The translations under genes and the position numbers were made by a program. The notes under the pieces were generated by a model, which saw nothing but the letters and a program-made list of their open reading frames with translations, was not told where the DNA came from and made no database searches. DNA of 64,000 nucleotides from Solimonas flava DSM 18980 (lineage in GTDB: Bacteria > Pseudomonadota > Gammaproteobacteria > Nevskiales > Nevskiaceae): contig NZ_AUFV01000011.1 of the NCBI RefSeq assembly GCF_000426685.1, positions 1 through 64,000 on the forward strand, in the 5' to 3' direction. Position 1 is the stretch's first letter. Every line of letters begins with the position of its first letter. This document shows, piece by piece, positions 28,173 to 37,912 of the stretch.

Positions 28173-30641
28173 TTGAAATCCAGTCCTACGATCCGTGTCG
28201 AATCGACGCCGGCGGCTTCGCCGTGGAGCGAGGCGCTGGACACGCACGGCCAGGGACTCTGGGACTGGGACATTCCCGGCAACCGCGTCTGGTCCTCGCC
28301 CGAATACCGCGCCACGCTCGGCGCCGAGCCCGACGCCAACGGCTTCACCGGCTTCGAAGACTGGGCGGCGCGCCTGCACCCCGACGACAGCAACGCGGTG
28401 CGCAACGCGCTCGACGCCCATTTGCGCGGCGAATCACCGGCCTTCTTCAGCGAGCACCGCCTGCGCTGCGCCGACGGCAGCTATCGCTGGGTCGCGGCGC
28501 GCGGCCGCATCATTGCCCGCGACGAGACGGGCCGCCCGCTGCGCATGCTCGGCACGCAGCTCGACATCCATCACCACAAGCTCGCCGAGCTGGCGCTGCA
28601 GGAAAGCGCGTCGCTGTTCCGGCGCATATTCGACGACGCGCCGATCGGCCTGGCACTGCTGTCGCTGCAGGGGCGCTGGCTCGATACCAACCGCGCGCTG
28701 TGCGATCTGCTCGGTTACGACGAGCAGGAGCTGCTGCAGCGCCGCTTCCTCGACCTCACGCACCCCGACGACGTCGACGCCGACCGCACGCTGATGCAGG
28801 CCCTGCTGACCGGGCAGCAGGCGCGCGTGCGCCGGCACAAGCGCTACCTGGCCAAGGACGGCTCGCCGATTCCGGTGCAGGTCGACGTCTCGATCGTGCG
28901 CGATGCCGACGACAATCCGCAGTACTTCATCTCGCAGGTGCAGGACGTCCGCGAGCGCTGCCGTTTCGAGGATGCGCTCTACGACGAGAAGGAGCTGGCG
29001 CAGGTCACGCTCGCCTCGATCGCCGATGGCGTGCTGCGCACCGGCTGCGACGGTCGCATCAGCTTCTGCAATGCCGCGGCGGCGCAGCTGCTGGGCGTCG
29101 AGCGGCCTTCCGATGTCCTCGGCCGGCTGTTCGCCGATGCGGTCGCCCTGTACGCGGACTGCGGCACGCGCCTCAACGGCCCGGACGACCCCGGCGCCGA
29201 ATGGCCGCCACTGGCGCAGCTGCATAGCGCGCGCGGCGACGTCGTCCCGGTGGAAATCTCGCTGGCCCCGATCACCGGCCGCAGCGGCTCGCGGATCGGC
29301 AGTGTCTGCGTGCTGCACGACCTCTCGCACACGCGACGCCTGTCCGAGCAGCTGATCTACCAGGCCAGCCACGACGCCCTGACCGATCTGCCGAACCGCC
29401 GCGAGTTCGAAGCCGAGCTCGAACACTGGCTCAGCACCGCACGTCTCGGCGCCGATCGGCACACGCTGCTCTATCTCGACCTGGACCACTTCAAGCTGAT
29501 CAACGAGAACGCCGGCCACAGCGTCGGCGACCGCCTGGTGCGCGATCTCGCGCGGCGCCTGCGCGAAGCGCTGCCGGCCCAGGCCGTGCTGGCGCGCACC
29601 GGCGGCGACGAGTTCGCGGTACTGCTGCCGCATTCGACGCCGGCGCAGGCCTGCTTGCTCGGCGAGTCGCTGCTGCTGTCGATCGACACCTTGCGCTTCG
29701 AGCACGAAGGACTCGCCTACCAGATCGCGGCCAGCATCGGCATCAGCGCGATCGACGCGAACTCGCGCGACGCCAACAGCGTGCTCGCCGCCGCCGACAC
29801 CGCCTGCTACATCGCCAAGCGCAACGGCGGGCACCGCGTGCAGCTCTACCATCCGGGCGACGACGCCGTACGCCAGGCCTTTCTCGACATCGACTGGGCC
29901 TCGCGCATCCAGCAGGCGCTCGAAAGCGGCCAGGTCGAACTGCATGCGCAGCGCATCATCTCGCTGGACGGCAGCGCGCTGCCGAACTACGAGGTGCTGA
30001 TCCGCGTCCGCGACGAGCACGGCCAGCTGCAGGCACCGAGCGCCTTCCTGACTGCCGCCGAACGCTACGGCCTGTCGGGCCGCGTCGACCGCTGGGTCGT
30101 CGAGCAGACCTTGCGCCGCCTCGCCGCGCACCTGCGCGAGGCCGGCAGCCTGCCGTTCGGCTCGCTGTCGCTGAACCTCACCGGACACAGCGTGTCCGAC
30201 GTCGCCTTCGCGGATTTCCTGTTCGACGCCCTGGCCCGCCACGGCGTGCCGCCGCAGGCCCTGCGCTTCGAAATCACCGAAGGCACGGCGCTGCGCAGCT
30301 TCGCCGTCGCGCGCCGGCTGGTCTCGCGCCTGCGCGAAATGGGCTGCCGCGTGATGCTCGACGACTTCGGCAGCGGCTTCACCTCGTTCGATTACCTGCG
30401 GCAGATGATGGTCGACGGCCTCAAGATCGATCAGGCTTACACCCAGGGCCTCGGCAACGACCGCCTCAACCAGACCATCGTTTCGTCGATCTGCCGGATC
30501 AGCGAAGTCCTGCAACTGGAAGTGGTGGCCGAAGGCGTCGAGACCGAATCGACGCTGGCCGCGCTGCGTGAACTCGGCGTCGCAATCGTCCAGGGGCATC
30601 TGTTCCACATCGCCGAACCGCTCGACGGCCTGCTGCGCTGA
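28173..30641 (+). CDS. PAS-GGDEF-EAL cyclic-di-GMP signalling protein
   Basis: Soluble-looking 822-residue protein with about three PAS/PAC modules (roughly 20-140, 145-265, 275-395), then GGDEF and EAL. The GGDEF motif is intact (477-481), but the RxxD product-inhibition site before it is missing. The EAL active-site Glu607 sits in NYEVLIR. The other phosphodiesterase residues look present ([37 protein letters not shown]). Phosphodiesterase output is therefore likely, with the cyclase possibly regulatory. The start is a TTG with GGGAG 8 nt upstream. No membrane helix is seen. Confidence 0.92.
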   Translation: MKSSPTIRVESTPAASPWSEALDTHGQGLWDWDIPGNRVWSSPEYRATLGAEPDANGFTGFEDWAARLHPDDSNAVRNALDAHLRGESPAFFSEHRLRCADGSYRWVAARGRIIARDETGRPLRMLGTQLDIHHHKLAELALQESASLFRRIFDDAPIGLALLSLQGRWLDTNRALCDLLGYDEQELLQRRFLDLTHPDDVDADRTLMQALLTGQQARVRRHKRYLAKDGSPIPVQVDVSIVRDADDNPQYFISQVQDVRERCRFEDALYDEKELAQVTLASIADGVLRTGCDGRISFCNAAAAQLLGVERPSDVLGRLFADAVALYADCGTRLNGPDDPGAEWPPLAQLHSARGDVVPVEISLAPITGRSGSRIGSVCVLHDLSHTRRLSEQLIYQASHDALTDLPNRREFEAELEHWLSTARLGADRHTLLYLDLDHFKLINENAGHSVGDRLVRDLARRLREALPAQAVLARTGGDEFAVLLPHSTPAQACLLGESLLLSIDTLRFEHEGLAYQIAASIGISAIDANSRDANSVLAAADTACYIAKRNGGHRVQLYHPGDDAVRQAFLDIDWASRIQQALESGQVELHAQRIISLDGSALPNYEVLIRVRDEHGQLQAPSAFLTAAERYGLSGRVDRWVVEQTLRRLAAHLREAGSLPFGSLSLNLTGHSVSDVAFADFLFDALARHGVPPQALRFEITEGTALRSFAVARRLVSRLREMGCRVMLDDFGSGFTSFDYLRQMMVDGLKIDQAYTQGLGNDRLNQTIVSSICRISEVLQLEVVAEGVETESTLAALRELGVAIVQGHLFHIAEPLDGLLR

Positions 30642-30659
30642 GCCCTGCGGCCCCGCTTT

Positions 30660-31070
30660 CTAGCGCTTCGGCGGCGTGTAGCGCCCGACCAGGGCCGCCA
30701 GCTTGACGACGTCACGGTCGCGCGACATGCCGACTTCATCGAGCCGCTGCAGATAGCGCGCCCAGTTCTGCTCGTAATCGCGCGCCAGTTCGTCGAGCAC
30801 GTCCCAGGAATACAGGCCGCTGTCGTGGCCATCGTCGAAGACCAGGCGCACCGCGTAGCTGCCGACCGGCTCGATGCGCGCAATGTTCACCTCGCGCTTG
30901 CCGCCGAGCAGCATCGGCTCGGGCAGGCCGTGGCCGCGCAGCTCGGCGCTCGGCGAGAACACGCGCAGGTACTCGCACGGCAGCTCGGCCCGGCGGCCGT
31001 CCGGCCAGCCGAGCTCGAGCGCGCGCGCCTTGCGATGCAGCCGGATCAGCGTCGGAGCGGCGACCCGCAT
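30660..31070 (-). CDS. DUF971 (gamma-butyrobetaine-hydroxylase-like N-terminal domain) protein
   Basis: A 136-residue protein made of a single DUF971 domain. Typical segments are ALELGWPDGR, PCEYLRVFSPSAE, VGSYAVRLVFDDGHDSGLYSW and YLRRL-type helices. In eukaryotes the fold is the N-terminus of gamma-butyrobetaine hydroxylase; standalone bacterial copies have been linked to Fe-S or metal handling, but no activity is certain. It starts 5 nt after hslU and is probably the third gene of the hslVU operon, an association widespread in gamma- and betaproteobacteria. Confidence 0.87.
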   Translation of the reverse strand: MRVAAPTLIRLHRKARALELGWPDGRRAELPCEYLRVFSPSAELRGHGLPEPMLLGGKREVNIARIEPVGSYAVRLVFDDGHDSGLYSWDVLDELARDYEQNWARYLQRLDEVGMSRDRDVVKLAALVGRYTPPKR

Positions 31071-31075
31071 GGCGA

Positions 31076-32440
<1,365 letters not shown>

Positions 32441-32468
32441 GCTCGTTCTCGGGGCCTCTGCGCTGCGT

Positions 32469-33011
32469 TCAGGCGTCCAGCGTTTCGATCGTCAGGTTGT
32501 GGTTCGTGTAAATGCAGATGTCGGCGGCGATGTGCAGGCTCTTCTCGACGATGTCGCGTGCCGACAGTTCAGTGCTGTCGACCAGCGCGCGCGCCGCGGC
32601 GGTCGCGAAGCTGCCGCCCGAACCGATCGCCATCACGCCGTGCGCTTCCGGCTCCATGACGTCGCCGTTGCCGGAAATCATCAGCGTCGCCTCCCGGTCG
32701 GCGACGATCAGCAGCGCCTCGAGCCGGCGCAGATAACGGTCGGTCCGCCAGTCCTTGGCCATCTCGACCGCAGCGCGCACCAGCTGGCCGGCATGCTTCT
32801 CGAGCTTGCCTTCGAAGCGCTCGAACAAGGTGAAAGCGTCGGCCGTGCCGCCGGCGAAACCGGCCAGCACGCGGCCGTTGTAGAGGCGGCGAACCTTGCG
32901 GGCATTGCCCTTGACGCAGGTATTGCCCATCGACACCTGGCCGTCGCCGCCGAGCGCGATCTGGCCGTTGCGGCGCACGCTCAGGATCGTCGTGCCATCA
33001 AACTGTTGCAT
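32469..33011 (-). CDS. hslV: HslV, peptidase subunit of the HslVU protease
   Basis: Proteasome-like N-terminal threonine peptidase of 180 residues. The catalytic threonine is in the TTILSVRR segment at residue 7, after a six-residue leader MQQFDG that must be removed; E. coli HslV needs only Met removal. The other active-site region [10 protein letters not shown] and the [14 protein letters not shown] segment are present. A sigma-32-type promoter lies 31-59 nt upstream, giving a leader of about 25 nt with GGAGGA-type ribosome sites. It is the first gene of hslV-hslU-DUF971. Confidence 0.96.
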   Translation of the reverse strand: MQQFDGTTILSVRRNGQIALGGDGQVSMGNTCVKGNARKVRRLYNGRVLAGFAGGTADAFTLFERFEGKLEKHAGQLVRAAVEMAKDWRTDRYLRRLEALLIVADREATLMISGNGDVMEPEAHGVMAIGSGGSFATAAARALVDSTELSARDIVEKSLHIAADICIYTNHNLTIETLDA

Positions 33012-33041
33012 GGAGGAGTCCGGGGATTGGAGGTCCTGCGA

Positions 33042-33070
33042 TGGTGGGGGCGCCGTCTTCCCCTTTCAAG
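33042..33070 (-). promoter_or_regulatory. Sigma-32 (heat-shock) type promoter of hslVU
   Basis: Minus strand: CTTGAAA (33064-33070), a 14-nt spacer, then CCCCACCA (33042-33049). The RpoH consensus is CTTGAAA - 13 to 15 nt - CCCCATnT, so the -35 is an exact match and the -10 matches in its core. The start would fall near 33035, about 25 nt before the hslV ATG. Confidence 0.75.
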
Positions 33071-33117
33071 GCGAAGGCCCCGCCAGCGCCGCCGTCCCCG
33101 GTCGGCGCAAATAAAGA

Positions 33118-33141
33118 AAGGGCGCCTTGCGGCGCCCTTTC
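33118..33141 (-). terminator. Intrinsic terminator of the Cys-rich lipoprotein gene
   Basis: Stem AAAGGGCGCC / GGCGCCCTTT with a TTGC loop, followed on the minus strand by CTTTATTTG, a reasonable U-rich tail. It isolates the lipoprotein gene from the hslVU promoter. Confidence 0.85.
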
Positions 33142-33169
33142 CCGGCTCTTCAGATGAAGAGCGCGAAGC

Positions 33170-33493
33170 TTACTTGGCTTCGGTCGGCGCAGCTTCGGCC
33201 GGAGCGGCGGCCGGCTCGCACTTGGCCTTCGGCTCGGCGGCGCAGTCGCAGACGGCCGTTTCGCCGGCGGCGCACTGGATCGTCGCCGTCACGCCGTTGC
33301 CGCAATCCTGCGTGCACGACTGGGCGGCAGCGGCAGCGTCGGCGGCCTGCTGTTCGGCAGCCGGAGCGGCTTCCGGAGCCGGAGCGGCCTGCTCGGCGGC
33401 CGGCGCTTCAGCCGGAGCTTCTTCCTTCTTGCCACAGGCGGCGAGGGCAAGGGCGGCGGCGAGGCCCATCGCGATGAGAACGTTACGCGTCAT
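33170..33493 (-). CDS. Small cysteine-rich lipoprotein with Ala/Glu/Pro linker
   Basis: A 107-residue predicted lipoprotein: signal 1-19 with lipobox ALAAC, then a charged GKKEE. A low-complexity A/P/E linker (about 24-58) follows, then a small domain with six cysteines (SC, DC, QC, VC, DC, KC between about 60 and 92) and a second A/P/E tail. The cysteine spacing suggests a disulfide-bonded or metal-binding mini-domain. I know no named family. It is monocistronic, with its own promoter, terminator and an unusually elaborate upstream region, so it is likely strongly regulated. Confidence 0.8.
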   Translation of the reverse strand: MTRNVLIAMGLAAALALAACGKKEEAPAEAPAAEQAAPAPEAAPAAEQQAADAAAAAQSCTQDCGNGVTATIQCAAGETAVCDCAAEPKAKCEPAAAPAEAAPTEAK

Positions 33494-33571
33494 GATTCAA
33501 CTCCCGGGGTATACGTCAAAGATGGAATCGTCTTATCGGAGTCCTTCGACAAAGCTCCGATAAGGGCCGGC

Positions 33572-33599
33572 ATGATACCGCCTTTTTGCAACTGCACAA
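33572..33599 (-). promoter_or_regulatory. Promoter of the Cys-rich lipoprotein gene
   Basis: Minus strand: TTGTGC (33594-33599), a 16-nt spacer containing an A-run, then TATCAT (33572-33577). The predicted start is near 33565, leaving a leader of about 70 nt. The -35 is imperfect, which fits a promoter that depends on an activator bound at the adjoining repeats. Confidence 0.6.
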
Positions 33600-33641
33600 G
33601 CGCGTTCAGAACGCGTTCAAAGCACATTCAGCCGCGATTCA
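33598..33641 (-). repeat. Four 11-bp direct repeats abutting the -35 (putative response-regulator operator)
   Basis: Minus strand, in order: TGAATCGCGGC, TGAATGTGCTT, TGAACGCGTTC, TGAACGCGCTT. The TGAA cores recur at exactly 11 nt (plus-strand TTCA at 33605, 33616, 33627 and 33638), and the last unit touches the -35 element. Tandem 10-11-bp repeats next to a -35 are the hallmark of OmpR/PhoB-family activator sites. The TGAA core does not match the CTGTCAT Pho box, so the regulator is unknown. Confidence 0.6.
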
Positions 33642-33681
33642 GACACAGCGCAAGCGTGACGCGGGAACTCGCGACGGCATT

Positions 33682-33748
33682 TGAAATGTTGATTTCATTC
33701 GTCACGAAATCAAAGTCAAATAATTTCATGCCTCTAAAATGAAATTAT
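33682..33748. repeat. AT-rich cluster of alternating GAAAT/ATTTC inverted repeats
   Basis: Five copies of GAAAT or its complement alternate within 67 nt. They include TGAAAT-GTTG-ATTTCA (33682-33697) and a 10-bp inverted repeat ATAATTTCAT / ATGAAATTAT with a 9-nt spacer (33720-33748). The region is strongly AT-rich against a high-GC background. It lies between the xerC stop and the lipoprotein promoter. The repeated element looks like protein-binding half-sites; the right-hand stem could also aid xerC termination. Confidence 0.5.
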
Positions 33749-33763
33749 CCGGCAATTTTCCGG

Positions 33764-34708
33764 TCACGGATCGCGCCGGCGCCGCGCGCGCGGGTGCGCG
33801 TCGTCGTAGACCTTCGCCAGATGTTTCCAGTCGAGATGGGTGTAGATCTGCGTCGTCGACAGGTGTGCGTGCCCCAGCATCTCCTGCACCGCCCGCAAGT
33901 CGCCGCTGTTTTCAAGCATGTGCGTCGCAAACGAATGACGCAGGCGATGCGGATGCAGGTGCACGCCCAAGCCGTTGCGGCGCGCCCAATCACGCAAAAT
34001 GCGGGCGATCGCGGCACGCGACAGGCGGCTGCCGCGAGACGAGACGAACAGCGCCGGCTCGCCGATGCCCGCCTGGGCGGCCCGGCAAGCCAGCCAGGCG
34101 TCGAGCGCGGCCCGCGCCTTGCCGCCAAGCAGCACGATCCGCTGCTTGCGCCCCTTGCCGGTCACCGTCAGCTCCTGCTGACGGGCGTCGAGCGCGACGA
34201 CGTCGAGCGCGTGCAGCTCGGCCAGACGCATGCCGGTCGAGTAGAACAGTTCGACCAGCGCGCGTGCCAGGATCGCCGCGGCGTCGCCCGTCGTGTCGCG
34301 ATCGAGCGTCGCCGACAGGGTCTCGGCGTCGATCACGGCCGGCAGCTTGCGCTGCAGCTTCGGCGCGCGCACCTGCGTGGCCGGGTTCGCCGACAGGCGC
34401 TGCTCGCGCACCAGGAAGCGGAACCAGCCGCGCAGGCTCGACAGATAGCGGTGCAGGCTCGCCGGCTCGCGGCCGGCGCGGCGCTGCGCGCCGAGGAAGT
34501 CGCGGACCCGGTGCACGTCGATCTGTTCGGGCGCCGCGACGCGGGCCAGGCCGCAGTAACGGCCGAACTGGCGCAGATCGCGCTCGGCGGCGGCGACGGT
34601 ATGCGCCGAGTAGCGCTTTTCGTCGCGCAGGTAGCGCAGGTAGTCGTCGACCAGCGGCGCGAAGAAGGCCGGCGCCTCGCTTTCCGCCGCCGCCGGCGCC
34701 GCCTTCAC
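33764..34708 (-). CDS. xerC: Tyrosine recombinase XerC
   Basis: Site-specific recombinase that with XerD resolves chromosome dimers at dif. The 314-residue protein has an N-terminal SAM-like core-binding domain (about 15-100) and a catalytic domain with Arg in STGMRLAEL, HRLRHSFATHM and the nucleophilic Tyr in QIYTHLDW. The start is a GTG at 34708 that overlaps the DUF484 stop (GTGA), so the two are translationally coupled. dapF-DUF484-xerC is the conserved order known from E. coli dapF-yigA-xerC. Confidence 0.95.
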   Translation of the reverse strand: MKAAPAAAESEAPAFFAPLVDDYLRYLRDEKRYSAHTVAAAERDLRQFGRYCGLARVAAPEQIDVHRVRDFLGAQRRAGREPASLHRYLSSLRGWFRFLVREQRLSANPATQVRAPKLQRKLPAVIDAETLSATLDRDTTGDAAAILARALVELFYSTGMRLAELHALDVVALDARQQELTVTGKGRKQRIVLLGGKARAALDAWLACRAAQAGIGEPALFVSSRGSRLSRAAIARILRDWARRNGLGVHLHPHRLRHSFATHMLENSGDLRAVQEMLGHAHLSTTQIYTHLDWKHLAKVYDDAHPRARRRRDP

Positions 34709-35406
34709 GTCCGCGCGCGCACCGCGGCGGCCACCAGATCGGCGGTCAGCTCGAGGAACAGCTTGCCCTGACGCGGCGCGAAACGTTCCGCCTCGCGCGA
34801 GCCGAGCGCGACGAAACCGAGGCTCTTTTCCTTTTCCAGCGGCACGATCGCCGCCGAGCGGATCGCGGTCGCCTTCGGGAACAGCAGCTGCGCCCGTTCG
34901 GCGTCGATCGGCCCGCATTCGATCAGGCGGGTCCGGAAGAAGTCGTCGAGCGCGCGCGCGAGGCGACCATCGGGCTCGATCGGCACGATGCCCTCGATGT
35001 CATGGCGCTTGTAATGCGCCGCGCCGATGCCGATCAGCGTGGCGTCGATATCGAAGTCCTCGCGCATGCACTTGGCGAGCCCGGCGGCGACGCCGGCCAG
35101 CGTCGGCGCCCGGATCAGCGTGCGCGCGAGGCGGTGCACATTGTCCTGGCGGCGCTCGTTGTCGCGGGCGGCTTCGAGCAGGCGTTCGAGGCGGTCCTCC
35201 AGGCGCTGATTCTTGGCGCGCAGCAACTCAACCTGCTTCTCGATCAACGACACCGCCGAACCGCTGCGATGCTTGAGCTCGATGCTTTCGAGCAGGTCCG
35301 GATGGCGCGCCAGGAAATCGGGGTGCGCCTTCAGATACGCGACGATCTCGCGCTCGTTGAGCTTCGGCGCCGCCGCTTCCTTGGCTTGCGTGTTCAATTC
35401 GGCCAT
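34705..35406 (-). CDS. DUF484 (GAF-like) family protein
   Basis: A 233-residue protein of the DUF484 family, equivalent in position to E. coli YigA. The conserved N-terminal part is [19 protein letters not shown], followed by a coiled-coil stretch (about 50-95) and a GAF-like C-terminal domain (about 100-230). It overlaps dapF by 13 nt and xerC by 4 nt. The function is unknown; the constant pairing with xerC suggests a link to recombination or simple co-expression. Confidence 0.9.
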   Translation of the reverse strand: MAELNTQAKEAAAPKLNEREIVAYLKAHPDFLARHPDLLESIELKHRSGSAVSLIEKQVELLRAKNQRLEDRLERLLEAARDNERRQDNVHRLARTLIRAPTLAGVAAGLAKCMREDFDIDATLIGIGAAHYKRHDIEGIVPIEPDGRLARALDDFFRTRLIECGPIDAERAQLLFPKATAIRSAAIVPLEKEKSLGFVALGSREAERFAPRQGKLFLELTADLVAAAVRART

Positions 35407-36233
35407 TCGATGTCCCCCTCGAAGACGGTTTCCGCCGGCCCTGTCATCAGGACCGGCTCGCCTTCGCCTCCCCACTCGATCGTAAGCTGGCCGCCGCGCA
35501 CCTGCACATCGACGCAGGCATCGAGCAGGCCCCACAGGCGCCCGACCGCCACCGCCGCGCAGGCGCCGCTGCCGCAGGCCAGCGTCTCGCCGGCACCGCG
35601 CTCGTAGACGCGCAGGCGCACGTAGCCACGGTCGACGATCTGCAAGAAGCCGACGTTGACGCTTTGCGGAAACGCCGGATGCCGCTGCAGGCGCGTGCCG
35701 AGATCGGCGACCGGTGCATGGTCGACGTCGGCAACCGTCAGCACCGCATGCGGATTGCCCATGCTCACCGCGCCGATCTCGACCACGTCGCCACCATCGA
35801 GCGCCAGCGTGTAGCGCTCGGCGCGGGCCGCAGCCGCGAACGGGATGTCGCGCGGCTCGAAGCGCGGCACGCCCATGTTGACGCGGTACTGGTTGCCGTC
35901 GACGTGGCGCAGTTCGAGGACGCTGGTCTGCGTCCGCACGCGGATCGCGTCCTTGCGCGACAGGCCGCGCTCGCGCACGAAACGTGCGAGCGCCCGCGAG
36001 CCGTTGCCGCACTGGCCGACCTCGCTGCCGTCGGCGTTGAAGATGCGGTAATTGAAATCGACGTCGGCCGTCGACGGCGGCTCGACGACCAGAACCTGAT
36101 CGCAGCCGACGCCGAAGCGGCGATCGGTGAGTCGCTGCAGCAAGGCCGGCGTCGGCCGGAACGGCTCGCGGGTGGCATCGACGACGACGAAGTCGTTGCC
36201 CGCGCCTTCCATTTTGGTGAAGTGCAGCTTCAT
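35394..36233 (-). CDS. dapF: Diaminopimelate epimerase
   Basis: Converts LL-DAP to meso-DAP, the precursor of lysine and peptidoglycan. The 279-residue protein carries the two catalytic cysteines in VGQCGNGSR and [11 protein letters not shown], and the N-terminal [13 protein letters not shown] signature. The start is the ATG at 36233; the 48 upstream codons overlap the likely promoter. A TACAAT -10 (36240-36245) ends 6 nt before the ATG with no Shine-Dalgarno, so dapF may be translated from a leaderless mRNA. It heads the dapF-DUF484-xerC operon. Confidence 0.95.
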   Translation of the reverse strand: MKLHFTKMEGAGNDFVVVDATREPFRPTPALLQRLTDRRFGVGCDQVLVVEPPSTADVDFNYRIFNADGSEVGQCGNGSRALARFVRERGLSRKDAIRVRTQTSVLELRHVDGNQYRVNMGVPRFEPRDIPFAAAARAERYTLALDGGDVVEIGAVSMGNPHAVLTVADVDHAPVADLGTRLQRHPAFPQSVNVGFLQIVDRGYVRLRVYERGAGETLACGSGACAAVAVGRLWGLLDACVDVQVRGGQLTIEWGGEGEPVLMTGPAETVFEGDIEWPN

Positions 36234-36239
36234 CCGTAT

Positions 36240-36245
36240 ATTGTA
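36240..36245 (-). promoter_or_regulatory. dapF -10 element placed for a leaderless transcript
   Basis: TACAAT on the minus strand, 6 nt from the dapF ATG. Normal start-site spacing puts +1 on or next to the A of the start codon. The -35 is not recognisable. Confidence 0.5.
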
Positions 36246-36357
36246 TCGGCATCGGCCGCGTCCGAGGCGGACCAGGGAGATCGATGGACCACACCGCACC
36301 GAACGGCCTGCCGCCGGGTCGCCGCCGCGCGCCGCCGCCGGGCGGTCGCGTGTGGCG

Positions 36358-36771
36358 ATGCGGCCGGGAATCCGCACCGTGAGGAACGTCTACGCGATCG
36401 TCACCACCCCGGAGATCCGCGCCTGCTGCGACTTCTACCGGCGCGCGCTCGACGCGCGCATCGTGTTCCGCGCCGACTGGTACGCCCACATCAGCTTCCG
36501 CGGCTGGGAACTGGGCTTTCTCAAGCCGCATCAGGACGCCCCGCTGCCGGTGTTCCAGCACACGACGACGACGCGCGGTCTGTGCATCGCGCTCGAGACC
36601 GAGAACGTGCAGGCCGACTACGAGCAGCTGCTCGCGCGTGGCCTGGCACCGCTCGGCCCGATGCGCGAGTTCGCAAACGGCGAGCGCTCGTTTGCGCTGA
36701 TCGACCCGGCCGGCACCGTCCTCAACTTCGTCGAGCACCGTCCGCACGCCGCCGACGGCCCGTCCGCCTGA
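36358..36771 (+). CDS. VOC (glyoxalase/bleomycin-resistance) family protein
   Basis: Single vicinal-oxygen-chelate domain of about 130-137 residues with the two beta-alpha-beta-beta-beta repeats: [21 protein letters not shown]...[15 protein letters not shown] and [18 protein letters not shown]...[16 protein letters not shown]. The start could be the ATG at 36358 or the GTG at 36379, which has GGGAA about 9 nt upstream. The substrate (lactoylglutathione, antibiotic, aromatic ring) cannot be read from sequence. It is divergent from dapF and 94 nt upstream of the ParM-like gene. Confidence 0.8.
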   Translation: MRPGIRTVRNVYAIVTTPEIRACCDFYRRALDARIVFRADWYAHISFRGWELGFLKPHQDAPLPVFQHTTTTRGLCIALETENVQADYEQLLARGLAPLGPMREFANGERSFALIDPAGTVLNFVEHRPHAADGPSA

Positions 36772-36796
36772 GGCTCCCGCCGCGGCGGGCCGGGCT

Positions 36797-36835
36797 TTGT
36801 CTTTTCAAAATCCGCGTGTTAGAAACGCCGCGGAT
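36797..36835 (+). promoter_or_regulatory. Putative promoter and inverted-repeat operator of the ParM-like gene
   Basis: TTGTCT (36797-36802), 17 nt, TAGAAA (36820-36825) form a plausible sigma-70 promoter. The inverted repeat ATCCGCG-N12-CGCGGAT (36810-36816 / 36829-36835) brackets its -10, a layout suited to repression or autoregulation. Confidence 0.45.
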
Positions 36836-36865
36836 CAGTTCGCCACAGGGCATGGGGAGTCGTTC

Positions 36866-37879
36866 GTGAAGGTTCTCGGCGCAGACATCGGCTTCGGCTA
36901 TACCAAGGCAACGGACGGCCGCCAGTTCCAGGTCTTCAAGTCGGTGGTCGGCGAAGCCGCCGAAGTGCAGTTCGGCGAAAGCCTGCTGCCGGGCGTGCCG
37001 CAGTACCCGCGCCACGTCATCCTCGGCGGCCAGGGCTACTTCGTCGGCGAGCTGGCCGAAACCCAGTCGCGCGGCCGCGGCTTCACGCTCGACCAGAGCC
37101 AGTTCCTCGCGCAGTACGCCAAGATCCTGGCGCTGACCGCGCTCGCCCCGTTCGTCGACAGCGGCGATCCGGTGCGGCTCGTCACCGGCCTGCCGATCAG
37201 CTTCTTCCGCAAGCATCGCGACGCGCTAACCGCGCTGCTGCAGAGCCGCCATACGATCACCGTGGTCAAGCCGGGCGGCGCCGACCGCGAGGAGAAGATC
37301 GTCTACATCGAGCGCGTGCGCGTCGTGCCGCAGCCGTTCGGCTCGATGTTCGACCTGATGCTCAACGACATCGGCAAGCCGGCCAGCCAGCGTTTCGTCT
37401 CCGAGAAGATCGGCATCATCGACATCGGCTTTCGCACCGCGGACTACACGATCAGCGACAAGACCCGCTATTCCGAGCGCGGCTCGCAGAGCTCGGACGC
37501 CGGCATCTCCTCGGCCTACCAGGCGATCGCCAACGTGCTGCACGAGAAGAGCGGCGTCAGCGTCGAGCTGTACCGGCTCTACGACGGCATCAGCAAGGGC
37601 ACGATCAAGATCAAGGGCAAGAGCTACGACCTCACCGCGATCGTCAAAGCCGCGTTCCAGCAGCTCGCCACGCGCATCGCCCAGGAAGTGAACCGCCTGT
37701 GGGCCGACGACTGGGACATCGACGCCATCGTCATCACCGGCGGCGGCGGCGCGACGCTGGCGCCGTACCTGCAGCCGCTGCTCGAAGGCGAGGTGCTGCC
37801 GATGCCGCCCGAACAGGACGCACGCCTCAACAACGTGCACGGCTACTGGAAGTACGGCATGCACCTCTGGGGCGGCTGA
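36866..37879 (+). CDS. ParM/StbA-like actin homologue (chromosomal, solitary)
   Basis: A 337-residue member of the actin-like ATPase superfamily. It has phosphate-1 motif LGADIGFGYTK (4-14), phosphate-2 IGIIDIGFRTADY (about 190-202) and an adenosine loop VITGGGGATL near residue 295. It belongs with ParM/StbA and Alp-type plasmid segregation filaments rather than MreB, FtsA or DnaK. The start is a GTG with GGGGAG 7 nt upstream; the longer TTG version is not supported. No ParR-like adaptor or parC repeat array lies beside it, and it is followed at once by a hairpin, so it is a single-gene unit. Role unknown. Confidence 0.87.
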   Translation: MKVLGADIGFGYTKATDGRQFQVFKSVVGEAAEVQFGESLLPGVPQYPRHVILGGQGYFVGELAETQSRGRGFTLDQSQFLAQYAKILALTALAPFVDSGDPVRLVTGLPISFFRKHRDALTALLQSRHTITVVKPGGADREEKIVYIERVRVVPQPFGSMFDLMLNDIGKPASQRFVSEKIGIIDIGFRTADYTISDKTRYSERGSQSSDAGISSAYQAIANVLHEKSGVSVELYRLYDGISKGTIKIKGKSYDLTAIVKAAFQQLATRIAQEVNRLWADDWDIDAIVITGGGGATLAPYLQPLLEGEVLPMPPEQDARLNNVHGYWKYGMHLWGG

Positions 37880-37886
37880 TCGCGGC

Positions 37887-37907
37887 GGCGGATCGCGCCG
37901 ATCCGCC
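37887..37907. terminator. Hairpin between the ParM-like gene and the acyltransferase gene
   Basis: 8-bp stem GGCGGATC / GATCCGCC with a 5-nt loop in the 33-nt gap between two convergent genes. It lacks a T-run. Confidence 0.55.
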
Positions 37908-37912
37908 CGCCG

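Noticed and set aside
28434-30608. A 724-codon minus-strand open frame opposite the GGDEF-EAL gene
   Set aside because: The plus-strand protein has clear PAS, GGDEF and EAL motifs; the antisense translation has none.
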